From Papiliotrema nemorosa (taxonomy: Eukaryota; Basidiomycota; Tremellomycetes; Tremellales; Rhynchogastremaceae), in contig JASKOT010000009.1 in the NCBI GenBank assembly GCA_032158125.1, forward strand, positions 124,001 to 188,000: a DNA stretch of 64,000 bases, given 5' to 3'. Numbering within the stretch: the stretch's first letter is position 1; every line of letters begins with the position of its first letter. Shown piece after piece: positions 45,676-56,073 of the stretch. The position numbers and the translations under genes were made by a program. A model generated the notes under the pieces. That model was given only the letters and a program-made list of their open reading frames with translations, did no database searches and had not been told where the DNA came from.

Positions 45676-47583
45676 CTATGGTGAAGATTCCCCGTCATCG
45701 CTCACATTCCCTCCCCCTTGCCCAGAATCCCGTATCGACATGGCCCGCATCACCCCAGTGTCCAGATCTTTCACCATCATGACTTCCCTTACAGCAGTGC
45801 TACCAAACATCTCTTCAGATTTCGGAACTTGGCGCGATCGAGGCAAGGTGGGCAGAGTATAGACACTGCTGAGCCTGATGTGCATCCCCAGTCCCAGACC
45901 ACCCTCCGCAGTTTTTTTTGGCGTCTCGCTGCCATCCCAAATCGCGGGGCCGATCAAGTCGTCATCGTCCAATCCGAGTGCTACATCCAATTCAGGCGAA
46001 TCAAAGGCGCCCTGAAGCGCAGATAGGGCTGAGATGACATGAGAGTCTAGACGATACATCAGCCCCGAAACGGGTTGCGATATATCCGTCTTGACTGATT
46101 CTTCCGTTGTGGTGGATAACTTTGAACCGTGGGACAAGGCGCTCTCGGAGCTGGTTTGTCGGCTCATAGCGCTTGCATTGTGTCGTCGGCGGATATGGCG
46201 ATGTCGAGTGAGGGTGTCAGAGCGGAAACAGGGTGTATTGGCTGGAGTAGCCGCAGACGACGATACCGAAGGGATGAGCGGGGCGGTCATATCGAACAAA
46301 GCTGTCCCTTCATCATCCGTCATCGACGAGTATGCCGATACAGTGAACTCGCTGAGAGTCTTCTCCATCCCGCAGCAGCCCTGCGCAACGCCGTCAGAGA
46401 CTCCAGTAGCGCTTGTTGGCTGAAAATTCTCCTGAAGAGCTTGCACGATCCACCTCCCTCGATCGCCCACGCTCTCACCTCGAAGACGTCTACCCATTTT
46501 CCGCTCAAGGGTCTTCCACACTTCCTCAGCAGGGTCCTGGTCCACTATCTCAGTATCTGGTTGCCACGCCAGAGTCACATCTGGCCCATTTTGAGGAACA
46601 AGAAAAGGAGCGCAACTTGACTCGGAATCATCTGGCCTTGCTGCATCCTGTCTGATGAGTCGGGAACGCTCTGCCTCTGCAGCTCGCGCGCGAGCCATGG
46701 AGGAAGCGGAAGAATAGGCTGAAGTCGTCGACGCGGAGGACAAGGCGGAGATGGAGGTGGAGGAAGGCTGTCGCGATTCCATCGTTGGAGTCTTATCTAT
46801 GTCAATGTTCACTATCGCCGCATTTTCAGGTGTATAGAAATGTCGAGGCGTCTGAGCCAGACACAGAGGAGATGCTGGAGGAGGCGGCTGGCGCATTCTG
46901 GCACGAGGTGTTCCTGCCACCGGCGACGGATGCATATCCACACGCTTCGGAGTGCCGGAGACCTTAGAGGTCGCTGCGGAGCGACGCTGAGGAACGGGTA
47001 TCGAGGATGCGCCGCTACTCGCTAGGGATGACGATTTACGGGTGGAGACACTTAGACTACTTGGCTGTCCCGCTATCCCCCTTCGTTGAGCCAGACCTGA
47101 ACTCGTTGATGACGCTGATGAGCCAGAATCAGCCAAACGTTCAGACCGAGATTCGACCGCTGCGGTGAGTGTAGAAGGTGTCGAGAGCCTATTCGAGGCA
47201 GCCAATGGAGGTGTGGGTGCCGATATAGTCGACTTGATCCTGCTAGCTGGTGTAGGCCTCTGCGGAGGCAGAGACGAACGTCCACCCTTGACGGCCCGAG
47301 CGATGGGAGATGACACCCCAAGGTCCTGCAGCTGATATTTCGGTCTCTTCACATGAGCGCAAACGACGTTCTGCTTGTAGCTTACGTGAACAGTGCTTGG
47401 CGTCCCTTTCGACATTTCAAGACTGCCCACGTTGTGTCTGACAACCGAGGTACTCGGCACGGGGGTACCTACACTGCCTCGAGGAGTACTTGGTGAGGAT
47501 CTCGGCGGTTTGTAACTGGCCGCATTGAATCGAGATGGTATGGGCAGACGTGACGCACCAGGCGTCAATCTGGGTGTCGACAT
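45676..47583 (-). CDS. Ser/Pro/Arg-rich protein with SxIP-type motifs, unknown function
   Basis: I do not recognise a family. A single exon of about 635 residues, from MSTPRLTPGASRLPIPSR at 47583 to stop 45676-45678. The first 300 residues are basic and rich in Ser, Pro and Thr, with SSIPVPQRR and SRLPIPSR; the former fits the S-x-I-P motif that binds EB1-type microtubule plus-end proteins when embedded in such sequence. The middle has a more ordered stretch (EEVWKTLERKMGRRLRGE) and the end has helical and acidic patches (LYRLD-like MYRLDSHVISALSALQGAFD). An upstream in-frame ATG at 47637 would add 18 residues. A microtubule or cortex protein is a guess. Confidence 0.65.
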   Translation of the reverse strand: MSTPRLTPGASRLPIPSRFNAASYKPPRSSPSTPRGSVGTPVPSTSVVRHNVGSLEMSKGTPSTVHVSYKQNVVCAHVKRPKYQLQDLGVSSPIARAVKGGRSSLPPQRPTPASRIKSTISAPTPPLAASNRLSTPSTLTAAVESRSERLADSGSSASSTSSGLAQRRGIAGQPSSLSVSTRKSSSLASSGASSIPVPQRRSAATSKVSGTPKRVDMHPSPVAGTPRARMRQPPPPASPLCLAQTPRHFYTPENAAIVNIDIDKTPTMESRQPSSTSISALSSASTTSAYSSASSMARARAAEAERSRLIRQDAARPDDSESSCAPFLVPQNGPDVTLAWQPDTEIVDQDPAEEVWKTLERKMGRRLRGESVGDRGRWIVQALQENFQPTSATGVSDGVAQGCCGMEKTLSEFTVSAYSSMTDDEGTALFDMTAPLIPSVSSSAATPANTPCFRSDTLTRHRHIRRRHNASAMSRQTSSESALSHGSKLSTTTEESVKTDISQPVSGLMYRLDSHVISALSALQGAFDSPELDVALGLDDDDLIGPAIWDGSETPKKTAEGGLGLGMHIRLSSVYTLPTLPRSRQVPKSEEMFGSTAVREVMMVKDLDTGVMRAMSIRDSGQGGGNVSDDGESSP

Positions 47584-47861
47584 CTTACACAAGCGACCAG
47601 CGCGGTAGGGATTGAGGGTGAGATGACAAAATGACAATGGGAAAGAACGATCTCAAGTCAGTGCAGTGAGGGATCTGTTAAAAGTGAGACAACCGGAACT
47701 TCAGTCAGAGACAACCTTGATCTTGTCTCAGAAGTCTGTTATCTTCATGTAGCATGCGATGCAAAGTGTGAAGAATGTATTGTCCGTAGCCCCTGAACAT
47801 CAGCATGTCCGGCCTTCTCGCAGTCGCATACGCACAAATCTGGTGACTACCCCCTCGAGGT

Positions 47862-49736
47862 CTAGTCGACCCATATCTGCAGTCTGCCCTCCGCCCGGCC
47901 CTGTGCCATCACCCTGCGCATGAGCCAAGATCAATACTCGTGAACAAAGTGAGTCTGAGACATACCTCGCCACATCTACAGCAGCCTCAAAGTCCCCCTC
48001 ATCCTGCATCGACAGCATATCTCCATCTTCATCTTTAAATCGGACATCCAAACTGTCTCCTAATTCAGGAAATTTGTTCTTGAGAGCCGAGACGAAGTCT
48101 TCGAATGCTTGATCGGGGAATACAGACATGCCTCGAGTATGCTTGCCAACATGGACCTGGCCATCAGCTCAGGTTTGGCTGCGAGAAGTACTCACCTTGA
48201 CTCTGATCTTGGCCATTTCCATGACTGCCATTGCACCGTCAGACTCATCCTCATACCGACTGGTCCTACTTCCTTCCATAAGACTCCCGCTCCTGCTTGG
48301 CGCTCTGGTTAGGCCTCGTCCGCCGCCAAACGATGAAGGTGGTAGCGTACGACTAACACTGCTAGGCGATCTTCCGAAAGGTGTCTTCTTCGTCCAAGCC
48401 TCGAGCTCTCGCTTCTTGTCGCCGATAGGGGGCAAGGCAGGGAGATCATCGTCGTACGCCGTGGAATCCTTGTAGTAATCATCGTATAGTTCGGTGATTC
48501 GAAGCGTGTTTATACGTCCTTGTCCAGGAGGCGTGCGCAAGAGAGGTGATTGCCTGCCATTCGAATCCCCAGAAGCTTGTCGAGCAGGCTCGGGGCGGGG
48601 CGCAGTGAGGGGTGAGATGGAACGCAGTGGACTAATCTTGGGCACATTCAGAGGCGGCGTCGACAGCATCTCCGTGTTGAGAGACAGGGATGGTCTGGGA
48701 TCAGAAACGAGTCTATGCGACTGTCGAGGAGTAGCAAGTGGTTGGGCAGGAGGCGAAGCGGGCTTGGGGTGTGTAACTGGCGTGGCGATGCTGTTGCTTC
48801 GAGACAGACGAGTGGAGACTGGAATCTTGTCGTCAGGTTCCGGAATGGCGCTGACCGATGCTGATCGACCCAAGGGGTGATTCCTATCGAGAAGAGTGCC
48901 AGTAGGAGTCTGACCTCGTCGTAGTCGGGTGATACCGCTAAAGGTGGTATATGCATCATTGACATCGGATGCAGCGACGAGGACCTAGCATCAGCTGAGT
49001 GTTTAACAAGCGATACACACTGCTTTTCCCATGTAGTCCTTTGCTGCTAGGTTCTTCAATTTGACAGGAGACGGCCTGAATAGTACTCCCACCTGTCATT
49101 AGCCTTGACGATAGTGTCGTGCATGGATTACCCACGGGTACACTGAACACGTTGTAATCCTTTCCCAGATCCCTCACAGCATCGTCGATCACTGCGTGTT
49201 CTCCTACTTGCTTCTGAGTGCTCGCTTCCCTCAGATCCTGCATCCCAGCAGCCGTCTGTCCAAGGTATATCTTGGTCAGTCCGCAATTGAACAAGACCTC
49301 TGCAGAGTACAGCCGGAAGTCCAACCCGAGCTGTTCATAGTTACTGCACGTCAACCGAGCCATTCCCTCTCCCTCACATTGTCTGATTCCCTCGGAGATA
49401 CAGCAACGCATTCTCAAAATCCCTATACGCGTCCTGATACCGCCCGAGCATCTAGACATCAGCCTTGCACCAGGTGAAAGGGTAGGTACGCACAAAGTTG
49501 CTCACTCCCCTTTGATGATACGCGACGGTAAAGTATCCATCCAGCTTTGTCGCCTCTTCAAACTTCATTATAGCCTCCTCGTGCCTCCCCATTGTAGCCA
49601 AGATGATTCCAATGTTCCAGCATATCTTGGACGTATCACTTATCTTTTCGAAATGCCGCATCGCTTCGTTCAGCTCATTTCCGTCGTATGCCTCCAGGGC
49701 ATTGGCCCAAGTTTCCAGCTCAGCTTTTAGAGACAT
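47862..49736 (-). CDS. noxR: NoxR, p67phox-like NADPH oxidase regulator (TPR plus PB1)
   Basis: Regulatory subunit that activates fungal NADPH oxidases with Rac. The N-terminus MSLKAELETWANALEAYD and the TPR helices (FEKISDTSKICWNIGIILATMGRHEEAI, FTVAYHQRGVSNF, YEQLGLDFRLYSAEVLFNCGL, YLGQTAAGMQDL) match NoxR/p67phox. The activation segment YNVFSVPVG followed by VLFRPSPVKLKNLAAKDYMGKA is conserved. A long Ser/Pro-rich linker follows, then a C-terminal PB1 domain (GMSVFPDQAFEDFVSALKNKF, VRFKDEDGDMLSMQDEGDFEAAVDVAR) that, after an intron ending at GCGCAG, finishes QGRAEGRLQIWVD at 47862-47864. About six introns. The Nox enzyme itself is not in this window. Confidence 0.85.
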
Positions 49737-50395
49737 GTCGAAGGGAAGGACGTGATCGACCAGCGATATCGAGGGGAAACACCTGCCTAGCAGGATTGAA
49801 GAATGGAGGAGCGGGGTGTTGATGATAGAGGTGGACCTTGCGTGCCGGAGTCTCCTGCATGGTGTAAGTTGCATCGCGTCACATACTACATCGTGTCGTT
49901 TAGCTTCATGTCGACCGTAACCCGGCAATCATCGCGAAGCTTAATGAGCAGCGCACATCGCGACGACCTTCGTCAAGGGGGTTGCTGAGATACCCTGGTT
50001 CAAGGTGTCTGACTTCGCGATTGCGTCGCTGTGACCAATGATGATGCTAGCGTTCCCAGCGAGACCGAAAGCTACACTGCCAGCTGCTTCGTGCGCTCAC
50101 GATGCATGTCGTCCGCGTTGAATCAAAGGCGAGAAGTCGAATAACGAACACAAGCCATTGAAATGGGTCGATCAGGTCGCAGCCCATCCCGATGTCAGAG
50201 TGGCACTGCTCGTCAGGGACATCTAAAGCCTCGTCATGCGATGCTCCCCATCCTCAACCGAGGCAAGAGCGGTCAGAACAGCAACAGATCCCAGAGATAG
50301 ACACCCATACATCCTTGCATGCAACCCAAACGATCCTCGATCTCATTTCACCTCGGGAACAACTTTTTCCCTCGCCAGAGAAGGAGTGCCGCTTC
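49737..50395. other. Intergenic region upstream of noxR
   Basis: 659 bp. A plus-strand frame at 50192-50566 exists but overlaps a longer minus-strand frame and has no family likeness. No repeat or RNA is recognised. Confidence 0.35.
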
Positions 50396-51178
50396 CTAGA
50401 ACCCAGCTCTGACCCATTTCCCTGGATCGTCGTCTTTCATCCATGCGTCCATATCTCCATACTCACTCTCAGCTGCGGGGGGAACATCACCTTCGGACCA
50501 TGGAGTTCCAGGTTTGGTGGTGCCGAAGGGGTACACACGTCGACCGAGCCTGATGCGCGGGTCTGAGAGAGTGGGATCGAGTGTTTTCAAGAAACCTTCG
50601 CCCCACCGTGAAACGATCGTCTGGCAAAATGCGTCGTCGCTGGGCTCTTTGCAACTGGGCATACTCGTTTCCTTCGCCTCAAGAGCTTTGTATACACTGG
50701 TAATCTCGGCAAAAGATGACATTTTGGTCAAATTCGGATCGGGGGCCCATCGTTGAGGACCTTGAAAAAAGGGCATCGTGGAATCGGGAGATGGTCTTCC
50801 ACCCGGACAGCATGAGAAATCGCTTCGGTGGATCGCAAAGAGCTGTTGATCCGGCGACCTTTCATCTGTGAACCATGTATGAACCGCATAGTCACCCAGA
50901 CTTTGCACTTGTCGGTAAGTGAACAGATCTTGCGGCTTCGCCTTGAGGGAAGCTAATGACTGGAAGTTCAAATCCCGCTCAGTCAGTGGGACAACCTTGG
51001 AGGAGAGCTGTTTGCTGTGATTGAAAGGCTGAGTAGAGCTTGCCTTGGCAGCTGGCAGAGTGTTCTGGTCGTCTTGAGAGTGCAAGGTCGGAACCCTACC
51101 CGAGCCCGATGGCTCCGTGATACATATCGAGGGATTGGGGTTATTGGAGTGCTGATTTCTCGGCATGGAACGCTGCAT
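50396..51178 (-). CDS. Unrecognised protein
   Basis: An open frame of about 260 residues from MQRSMPRNQHSNN (51178) to stop 50396-50398; an upstream in-frame ATG at 51262 would lengthen it. The first 90 residues are Ser/Asn/Pro-rich; the rest is more ordered, with YRQVQSLGDYAVHTWFTDE, APDPNLTKMSSFAEITSVYKALEAKE, FCQTIVSRWGEGFLKTLDPTL and an acidic WMKDDDPGKWVRAGF end. No signal peptide or membrane span. I recognise no family; the length and non-repetitive C-terminal half argue for a gene over the opposite-strand frame. Confidence 0.5.
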   Translation of the reverse strand: MQRSMPRNQHSNNPNPSICITEPSGSGRVPTLHSQDDQNTLPAAKASSTQPFNHSKQLSSKVVPLTERDLNFQSLASLKAKPQDLFTYRQVQSLGDYAVHTWFTDERSPDQQLFAIHRSDFSCCPGGRPSPDSTMPFFQGPQRWAPDPNLTKMSSFAEITSVYKALEAKETSMPSCKEPSDDAFCQTIVSRWGEGFLKTLDPTLSDPRIRLGRRVYPFGTTKPGTPWSEGDVPPAAESEYGDMDAWMKDDDPGKWVRAGF

Positions 51179-51262
51179 CGCAAATGTTGATGGTCTTTGT
51201 AGACGTGAGTGACACTCAAAAGCTGATGTGCAAATACGAAACTGGTGAGTGCTATAGACCAA

Positions 51263-52071
51263 GAGGTCAAGCTGGTCCAGATCAGAAAGCTTCGATCATA
51301 TTCTTCTGCTTCGATGGGACACACAAGTCGTGCGCTCGTCGGAGCTGAAAAGAGACCAAATGTCAGAAATCATTTCTGCCTCCTTTCAAGCCGTTCCCTG
51401 CGACAGTGGTTTTGTAAAGTACGTGTGAACGACTGCATCCTCAGCTGTGAAACGTAAGGAGTGCCAGGAGTAGCAAGAGGATGCGTGGTGAAACTGTGGA
51501 CAAAGAGGGACTGGTCGATCAGGACGACGTCCTTCCTACGGGCTATGACACTAGCGGTGAGACACAAGAGAACAGTACAAAACATATGACGGTGACGATA
51601 ACGGTCCCAGGATGCCACGAACAGAAACAATCTAGTGTGGTGAAGAATGGTGAGATCTCAGATCCGTTCATGTGAGTGGAGAAAGTAGCAATAGTCGAAC
51701 AGAATCGAATTCATCACTGTTATCCATATGTCGAGCTATATGCATGTGTGTGTTCGTAGATTTTGGGACGGAGTGTGAGACGCAATCATGGTGAAAGGAG
51801 CGTCACCCTAGAATACCATGGAGTTTCCGTCGACTCTCATCCTCGTACTTCAAGACTGTACACTCCCACCCGACCCGGAGAGTCATTTGAATCTCTGAGA
51901 GCTCAAATCTGAGTAGTCTAAACTGGTACGGCTACTTTATAAATGGCGCGGCATCCAGCTGCGCCCCAAAGCGATTCTGTCCTTCATGGGCATCGAAGTC
52001 AATCACATATTATCCGCACGTCTGCTATGATGATGCTGGCATCCATTACTCTACACGCGTTCCGATGGAAC
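51263..52071. other. Region without a supportable gene
   Basis: About 800 bp. Small plus-strand frames at 51245-51457 and 51481-51675 end at possible GTAAGG and GTGAGT donors, so a short spliced plus-strand gene is conceivable, but I could not chain exons into a convincing protein. A minus-strand frame at 51370-51630 is likewise unsupported. Confidence 0.3.
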
Positions 52072-52780
52072 TCACTCCTCTTCACACTCGCTCGAGTCGG
52101 AGGAAGTATCTGCCACTTGGCCATGGTTCCCCACCGACTCGCGCCCTTGTCTGTCCTCGCAAAATGTGGCGATAGAGGGATCTTGGGTCCGAGTGTCTCG
52201 AGATGAGCTTGCGAGCGGGGCATGGCCTGGCTTCCAATGCGGCAAGGGCTCCTCAGGGATTAAGCCCAAGGTGAAGCTTGGCGCCTGGGTCGCCATGGTG
52301 GTCGGGGGCTCAGTCATACAAATGCCACTATCGTCTCTCTTGTGTTTCTTACTTCGAATACTACTCCAATCTTGCGACAGAGTTCGTTGTCTCCGATGTC
52401 TTCCCTTGGTGAAAGTGCTCGTCACATCCGGATCTTCACTTCGGACAGGCAACTTGTATGTCTCAACGACAGAGTACCCTTCTGTTCGAGTTAGAACCTG
52501 AACGGCCTCGTCTTCGTTGGGATCGCTGCCGTAATTGGATTCTTCGTGTTCGGAATATTCTGCATCCCATTGCTCGTCAATTGCTCGTCGTCCTGCGTTT
52601 TTAGCCTACATATATAACCAGCTAGAAAAGGTGAGTGATGATGTATGAGTACTCACTCTCGTCTTGGTCGTCGCTCTCTAGGGGTGAAGCTGCAGGGGTA
52701 GAAGTAGGCTCATTAGGGTTAATCTCGATCTCCTCCGGAGACTGCCTAGTAGATAAATCTCTGGGCTGGTCAGGGTCCAT
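52072..52780 (-). CDS. Acidic Ser/Glu-rich protein, unknown (possible paralog of the 53262 gene)
   Basis: Two exons. Exon 1 (start 52780) gives MDPDQPRDLSTRQSPEEIEI and ends DDQDE; the intron ends GCTAAAAACGCAG and exon 2 continues RRRAIDEQWDAEYSEHEESN, then VLTRTEGYSVVETYKLPVRSE and a basic patch GRHRRQRTLSQDWSS-RSKKHKR, likely a nuclear signal. The end is VADTSSDSSECEEE with the stop at 52072-52074. About 215 residues. No family is recognised. The neighbour on the same strand has the same build: short acidic exon 1, a PV-S segment, a basic patch and a Ser/Glu tail. Confidence 0.55.
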
Positions 52781-53261
52781 CCTTGTTCAGTGGGAACTCT
52801 GGGTATTGAGGAGATTAGCGATGTTGCAATAAGAAGGATGAGTGAGTCTAGGTATGGACGATTACACGAAGCGAATTTTGTCTCAGCCTCGTTTCTGCAA
52901 GTGTGCTTGGGAAGAGCCAGACCAAAGTCCGACTTGAGAAGTTTTCAACCACGCTTGTCAGCTTCTCAGGCGAACGCGTATCATGAAAGGTCTGTACTGG
53001 ATGTGTGACAGCGATTCGATCCTTTGACTGAGACTGAATGAGGAGAGCTTTCGAAACACCTCTGTCGTAGAGTACAGGCGAGTTGGACTAGGAGCGCTCA
53101 CGATACTCGTGAGTCATGAGGGATATCGACCAATCCGAGATGATCAGTGTTCAAATGCATTCCACTGGCGCCCATCGGCTTACACTGCAGGACGGAAAGA
53201 TCACCTCTACCTACATTTGTCCCCATACTTCTTTCTCCGCTTGGCCATCTCGCCTTCCTGC

Positions 53262-53835
53262 TCACTCCTCCTCGCTCTCCTCGCTCGACTCCGGAGGGAC
53301 ATTACTGTCCGAGTCCTCGTGTCTCTGCGTATCGCCTCGCACTGCGGCGTTCTCGATTGGCGCGTTCGAATCTTTTTCCGGATCAGCGTCTTCCTCGCCA
53401 GAGACGGACGGAGTGGCCAGTTGTGGATTATGCCGACCACTCGTCAGTAGAGCTCTTTTAGCGCCGCCCCGCTCCTCAGAGCCTGAAGAAGTGTCTCCGT
53501 GGTAAAAAGAGGGTCTCTTGCGGATCTGAGTGGAAGCCGAGGCTTCCGTGGTACTGGCTACAGGAATGAGGACGAATCTAAATTTGCTCGACTGGGGACT
53601 ATCAGTATTGGCAGTGTGAGCGGTGGCATTAGCGGCTCCTGACGACGCGGTCAGAACCTCCTCTATCATATCAGTACGGAGTATTGCTGGGAATGAGATG
53701 GATCACAGTGCCCATCGCACCGAGAAAAGGGGGCTCACCTTCGCTCATGTCCCGCTCGACATCGGAGCTTTCGTCATCGCCAAGACTTGATTCCGCATCC
53801 GAGTACTGTTGAGGATGATCAGGCTTCATAGTCAT
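53262..53835 (-). CDS. Acidic Ser/Glu-rich protein, unknown (possible paralog of the 52072 gene)
   Basis: Two exons: MTMKPDHPQQYSDAESSLGD (start 53835) through ERDMSE, then after a GTGAGC...TGATAG intron EEVLTASSGAANATAHT, SKFRFVLIPVASTTEAS, QIRKRPSFYHGDTSSGSEERGG, and a tail NVPPESSEESEEE with stop 53262-53264. About 170 residues and low-complexity in its second half. No family is recognised. A possible GTGAGC donor overlaps the stop, so an extra 3' exon cannot be excluded. Confidence 0.5.
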
Positions 53836-54200
53836 CAATGACACACTAGAGCACGAAACGAGGTAGAAGTACTAGGTTGAAGTGTGGAGTATTCAACAAA
53901 ATACCCTCATTAATTGCTTCCTCTTCACGCTTGCCGCTGAGGGAGATTCTCGATTCGCGTCTCAGGCCGTCCTTTCATCTCCGACCTCCTCGCACAACCT
54001 GTACATATGGGCGCAACAGCAGAGAACGCCTCTCAGCCTTCGCACGTGTGGTCCTGCGGGATTTGAATCGTAAGCAGCCATTCAGCCAGAATCGCACGAG
54101 TCAGTGTCGGCGCAATCGTAAACCTTTTTCATATGCACATAACGCTACAGTATATCAGTCACACGCCCATTAAGACCATCATTCGTCTCTAGTGGCCGCA

Positions 54201-55065
54201 CTACTTCTGGTCCGCGGGGGTGGTATCAGCGGCCGCCTTGACCGCCTGAGCCGTCATCTTCTTTCTGAATTCGTTGATTTTGCCAAAGAATCCATCGTCA
54301 CCTGTCGAGTTGGGCTTCCCATCCCACTCCTCGTCGTGTCTGTCATCAGCCCTTGAACCGGTTCAAGGTGTCTGCAGGGTGACTCTGCGGGTACGTACTG
54401 GGTGATCTTGCCCGACGAGTCGACGTGGAGGGTAATCAGCGAGTTGACGAGTTTCTCGGTCGGAGGGATCTTGAACTTGTACAATTGGGACAAGGAGAAC
54501 TGGACCGAAGGGGGTTGCTACATGTCAGCACTTATCTCGGAGAGTAGATAGAAGGATAAGGTTGGATAAGGTTGGGATGGGGGCGACGCATGCGATGAAT
54601 AGCACTCACGACAGCTGGATTGTCGAGCACCTTGACGCCCTGGGTGGTGGAGCTCGAGAAGAGACTGGGCATCGAGTTGAACTGCGCTTTCTGGCTAGTC
54701 AGCGTGATCATTCTGCATGATAAGAGGTCCCTTACGACAGCCTCGAGACCCTTGGCCAATCCGATGGGATCGTGGAAGGTCGCCTGGGGAGAATAGTGGT
54801 CGTACGCGCTCGAGACGGGCTTCAATTGGTCTACCATGAGCATGGGGATGGAATGATGGGTACACTTACAAAGCTGCAGGACATCATCGATGAGCTTCTT
54901 CTCTTCTGGAGAAGGTTGTCGTTCGGGAAAGTTGAAGTTGGGTGTGGAAGAGGTGGACATTTTGCGCGAGAGTAGCCTGGTGGGTCGAGTGAGGATGGGT
55001 TGTGGGGAGGTGAAGATGCGTTTGGTTGGGGTGAGGATGGATCGAGTGGGAGAGATGATGGACAT
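54201..55065 (-). CDS. NTF2/SnoaL-like fold protein with possible mitochondrial presequence
   Basis: Small alpha+beta-barrel protein. The first 40 residues (MSIISPTRSILTPTKRIFTS and on to LLSRK) are rich in Arg, Lys, Ser and Thr without acidic residues, like a mitochondrial presequence; an internal ATG (54960, MSTSSTPNF) is an alternative start. The core reads VLQLYQLKPVSSAYDHYS, TFHDPIGLAKGLEAV, AQFNSMPSLF, then LYKFKIPPTEKLVNSLITLHVDSSGKITQHDEEWDG, typical of NTF2-like DUF proteins in fungi. It ends AADTTPADQK with the stop at 54201-54203. Four introns preserve frame. Molecular role is not readable. Confidence 0.65.
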
Positions 55066-55125
55066 ATATGAGGGGGTGGGAGTTGCAAGTGAGAGAGGGG
55101 GGTGGATTGCTGGAATGGGTACGAT

Positions 55126-55140
55126 GGGGGGGGGGGGGGG
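55126..55140. repeat. Poly-G tract
   Basis: Fifteen consecutive G, 61 bp upstream of the NTF2-like start codon (poly-C on that gene's strand). Likely length-polymorphic; assembly errors are common in such runs. Confidence 0.8.
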
Positions 55141-55955
55141 AGGGATAGGTTATGAGCGGTGAGCTATGATGTAAGGATGAGTAGGGAGGGGAAGAAGAAG
55201 AGTCTGATTCCGACGTTCACCTGTTCATCGGAGAGCTACCCTCGACCATCGATCGAGCACGGCGGGGGAGAGAGAGGGAGAAGGCGGAGGAGAGTGAAGG
55301 ATCGGCAGAGTGGAGCCAGGGGAGGTGATGATTCCAGGAATTCGATTCCTGCCAAAGACGTCATTGCCGCGGTTTGTGGGAATCAACTAGGCGGTCTTAG
55401 ACAGCCCCCATGCATCCTAAGCAGCGAAGCGTATAGAGGGTAGGCGCGACCCTGCACACTTGAGCGCGATCATCCAGTGGGGGACGGGGGTCATCGACAG
55501 GACACAGCCCGGTCAAGGTCTATTGATCTGAGCTCGATGGGATCGGCTCTGTCCACTGAAGCGTCCGAGAGGGTCACAAATCGCATTTAAGAATCGCTGT
55601 GCTGTCTTTCTACTGATCTCTTCACCTATCCACGCTTGTGACGCTTGCAGTACTTGATATGTCCCGATCTCAATCGAGTACATTGGCGTCTGCCTTCTCG
55701 CAACAAGAGGACCCTCTGGCCTGGACTATCTTGACCGTGAGATGCACGGTCTACATCGACAACGTGCTACTCATGGCGACTGTCGTATGCTCTGCCCTCA
55801 TGGCTCAATCTGATTCGTCTTCGCGGTGCGTCCCACTCGTGCTAAAGGCTAGTGCTTCTTTGGATGCTGTGCGTCATCCCCCTCCCTCCCCCCGAAGTCT
55901 TGGCATTTCGACCAATGTGGGTGGTATTTTAAAACGTTTGTTATCATGTTGGCCC

Positions 55956-55967
55956 CTGCACGTGCAG
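55956..55967. promoter_or_regulatory. CTGCACGTGCAG palindrome, candidate Pho4-type site
   Basis: A perfect 12-bp palindrome around the CACGTG core with flanking GC, about 107 bp before the start codon of the secreted glycerophosphodiesterase. bHLH factors such as Pho4 bind GCACGTG. Phosphate control would suit an enzyme that scavenges glycerophosphodiesters; this is inference. Confidence 0.4.
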
Positions 55968-56073
55968 AGATGGGTCATGTCCCATGTTCAGATAAGATAA
56001 TCCCCCCGACCCCATCTCTTCTCACTCACCTTTCTGACATTCCCCATCCCATCTACCGAACTCACATCCGGAC

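Larger units (their letters stand above)
55066..56073. other. Intergenic region, divergent promoter
   Basis: 1008 bp between the NTF2-like gene and the secreted phosphodiesterase. It contains the poly-G tract and the CACGTG palindrome listed separately. Frames at 55159-55443 and 55638-56000 lack family likeness. Confidence 0.4.

Noticed and set aside
50192..50566. A plus-strand frame overlapping the 50396-51178 gene
   Set aside because: No family likeness, no matching introns, and it overlaps a longer minus-strand frame.
55159..56000. Plus-strand frames in the gap before the secreted phosphodiesterase
   Set aside because: Low-complexity composition, no conserved motif and no consistent exon chain.
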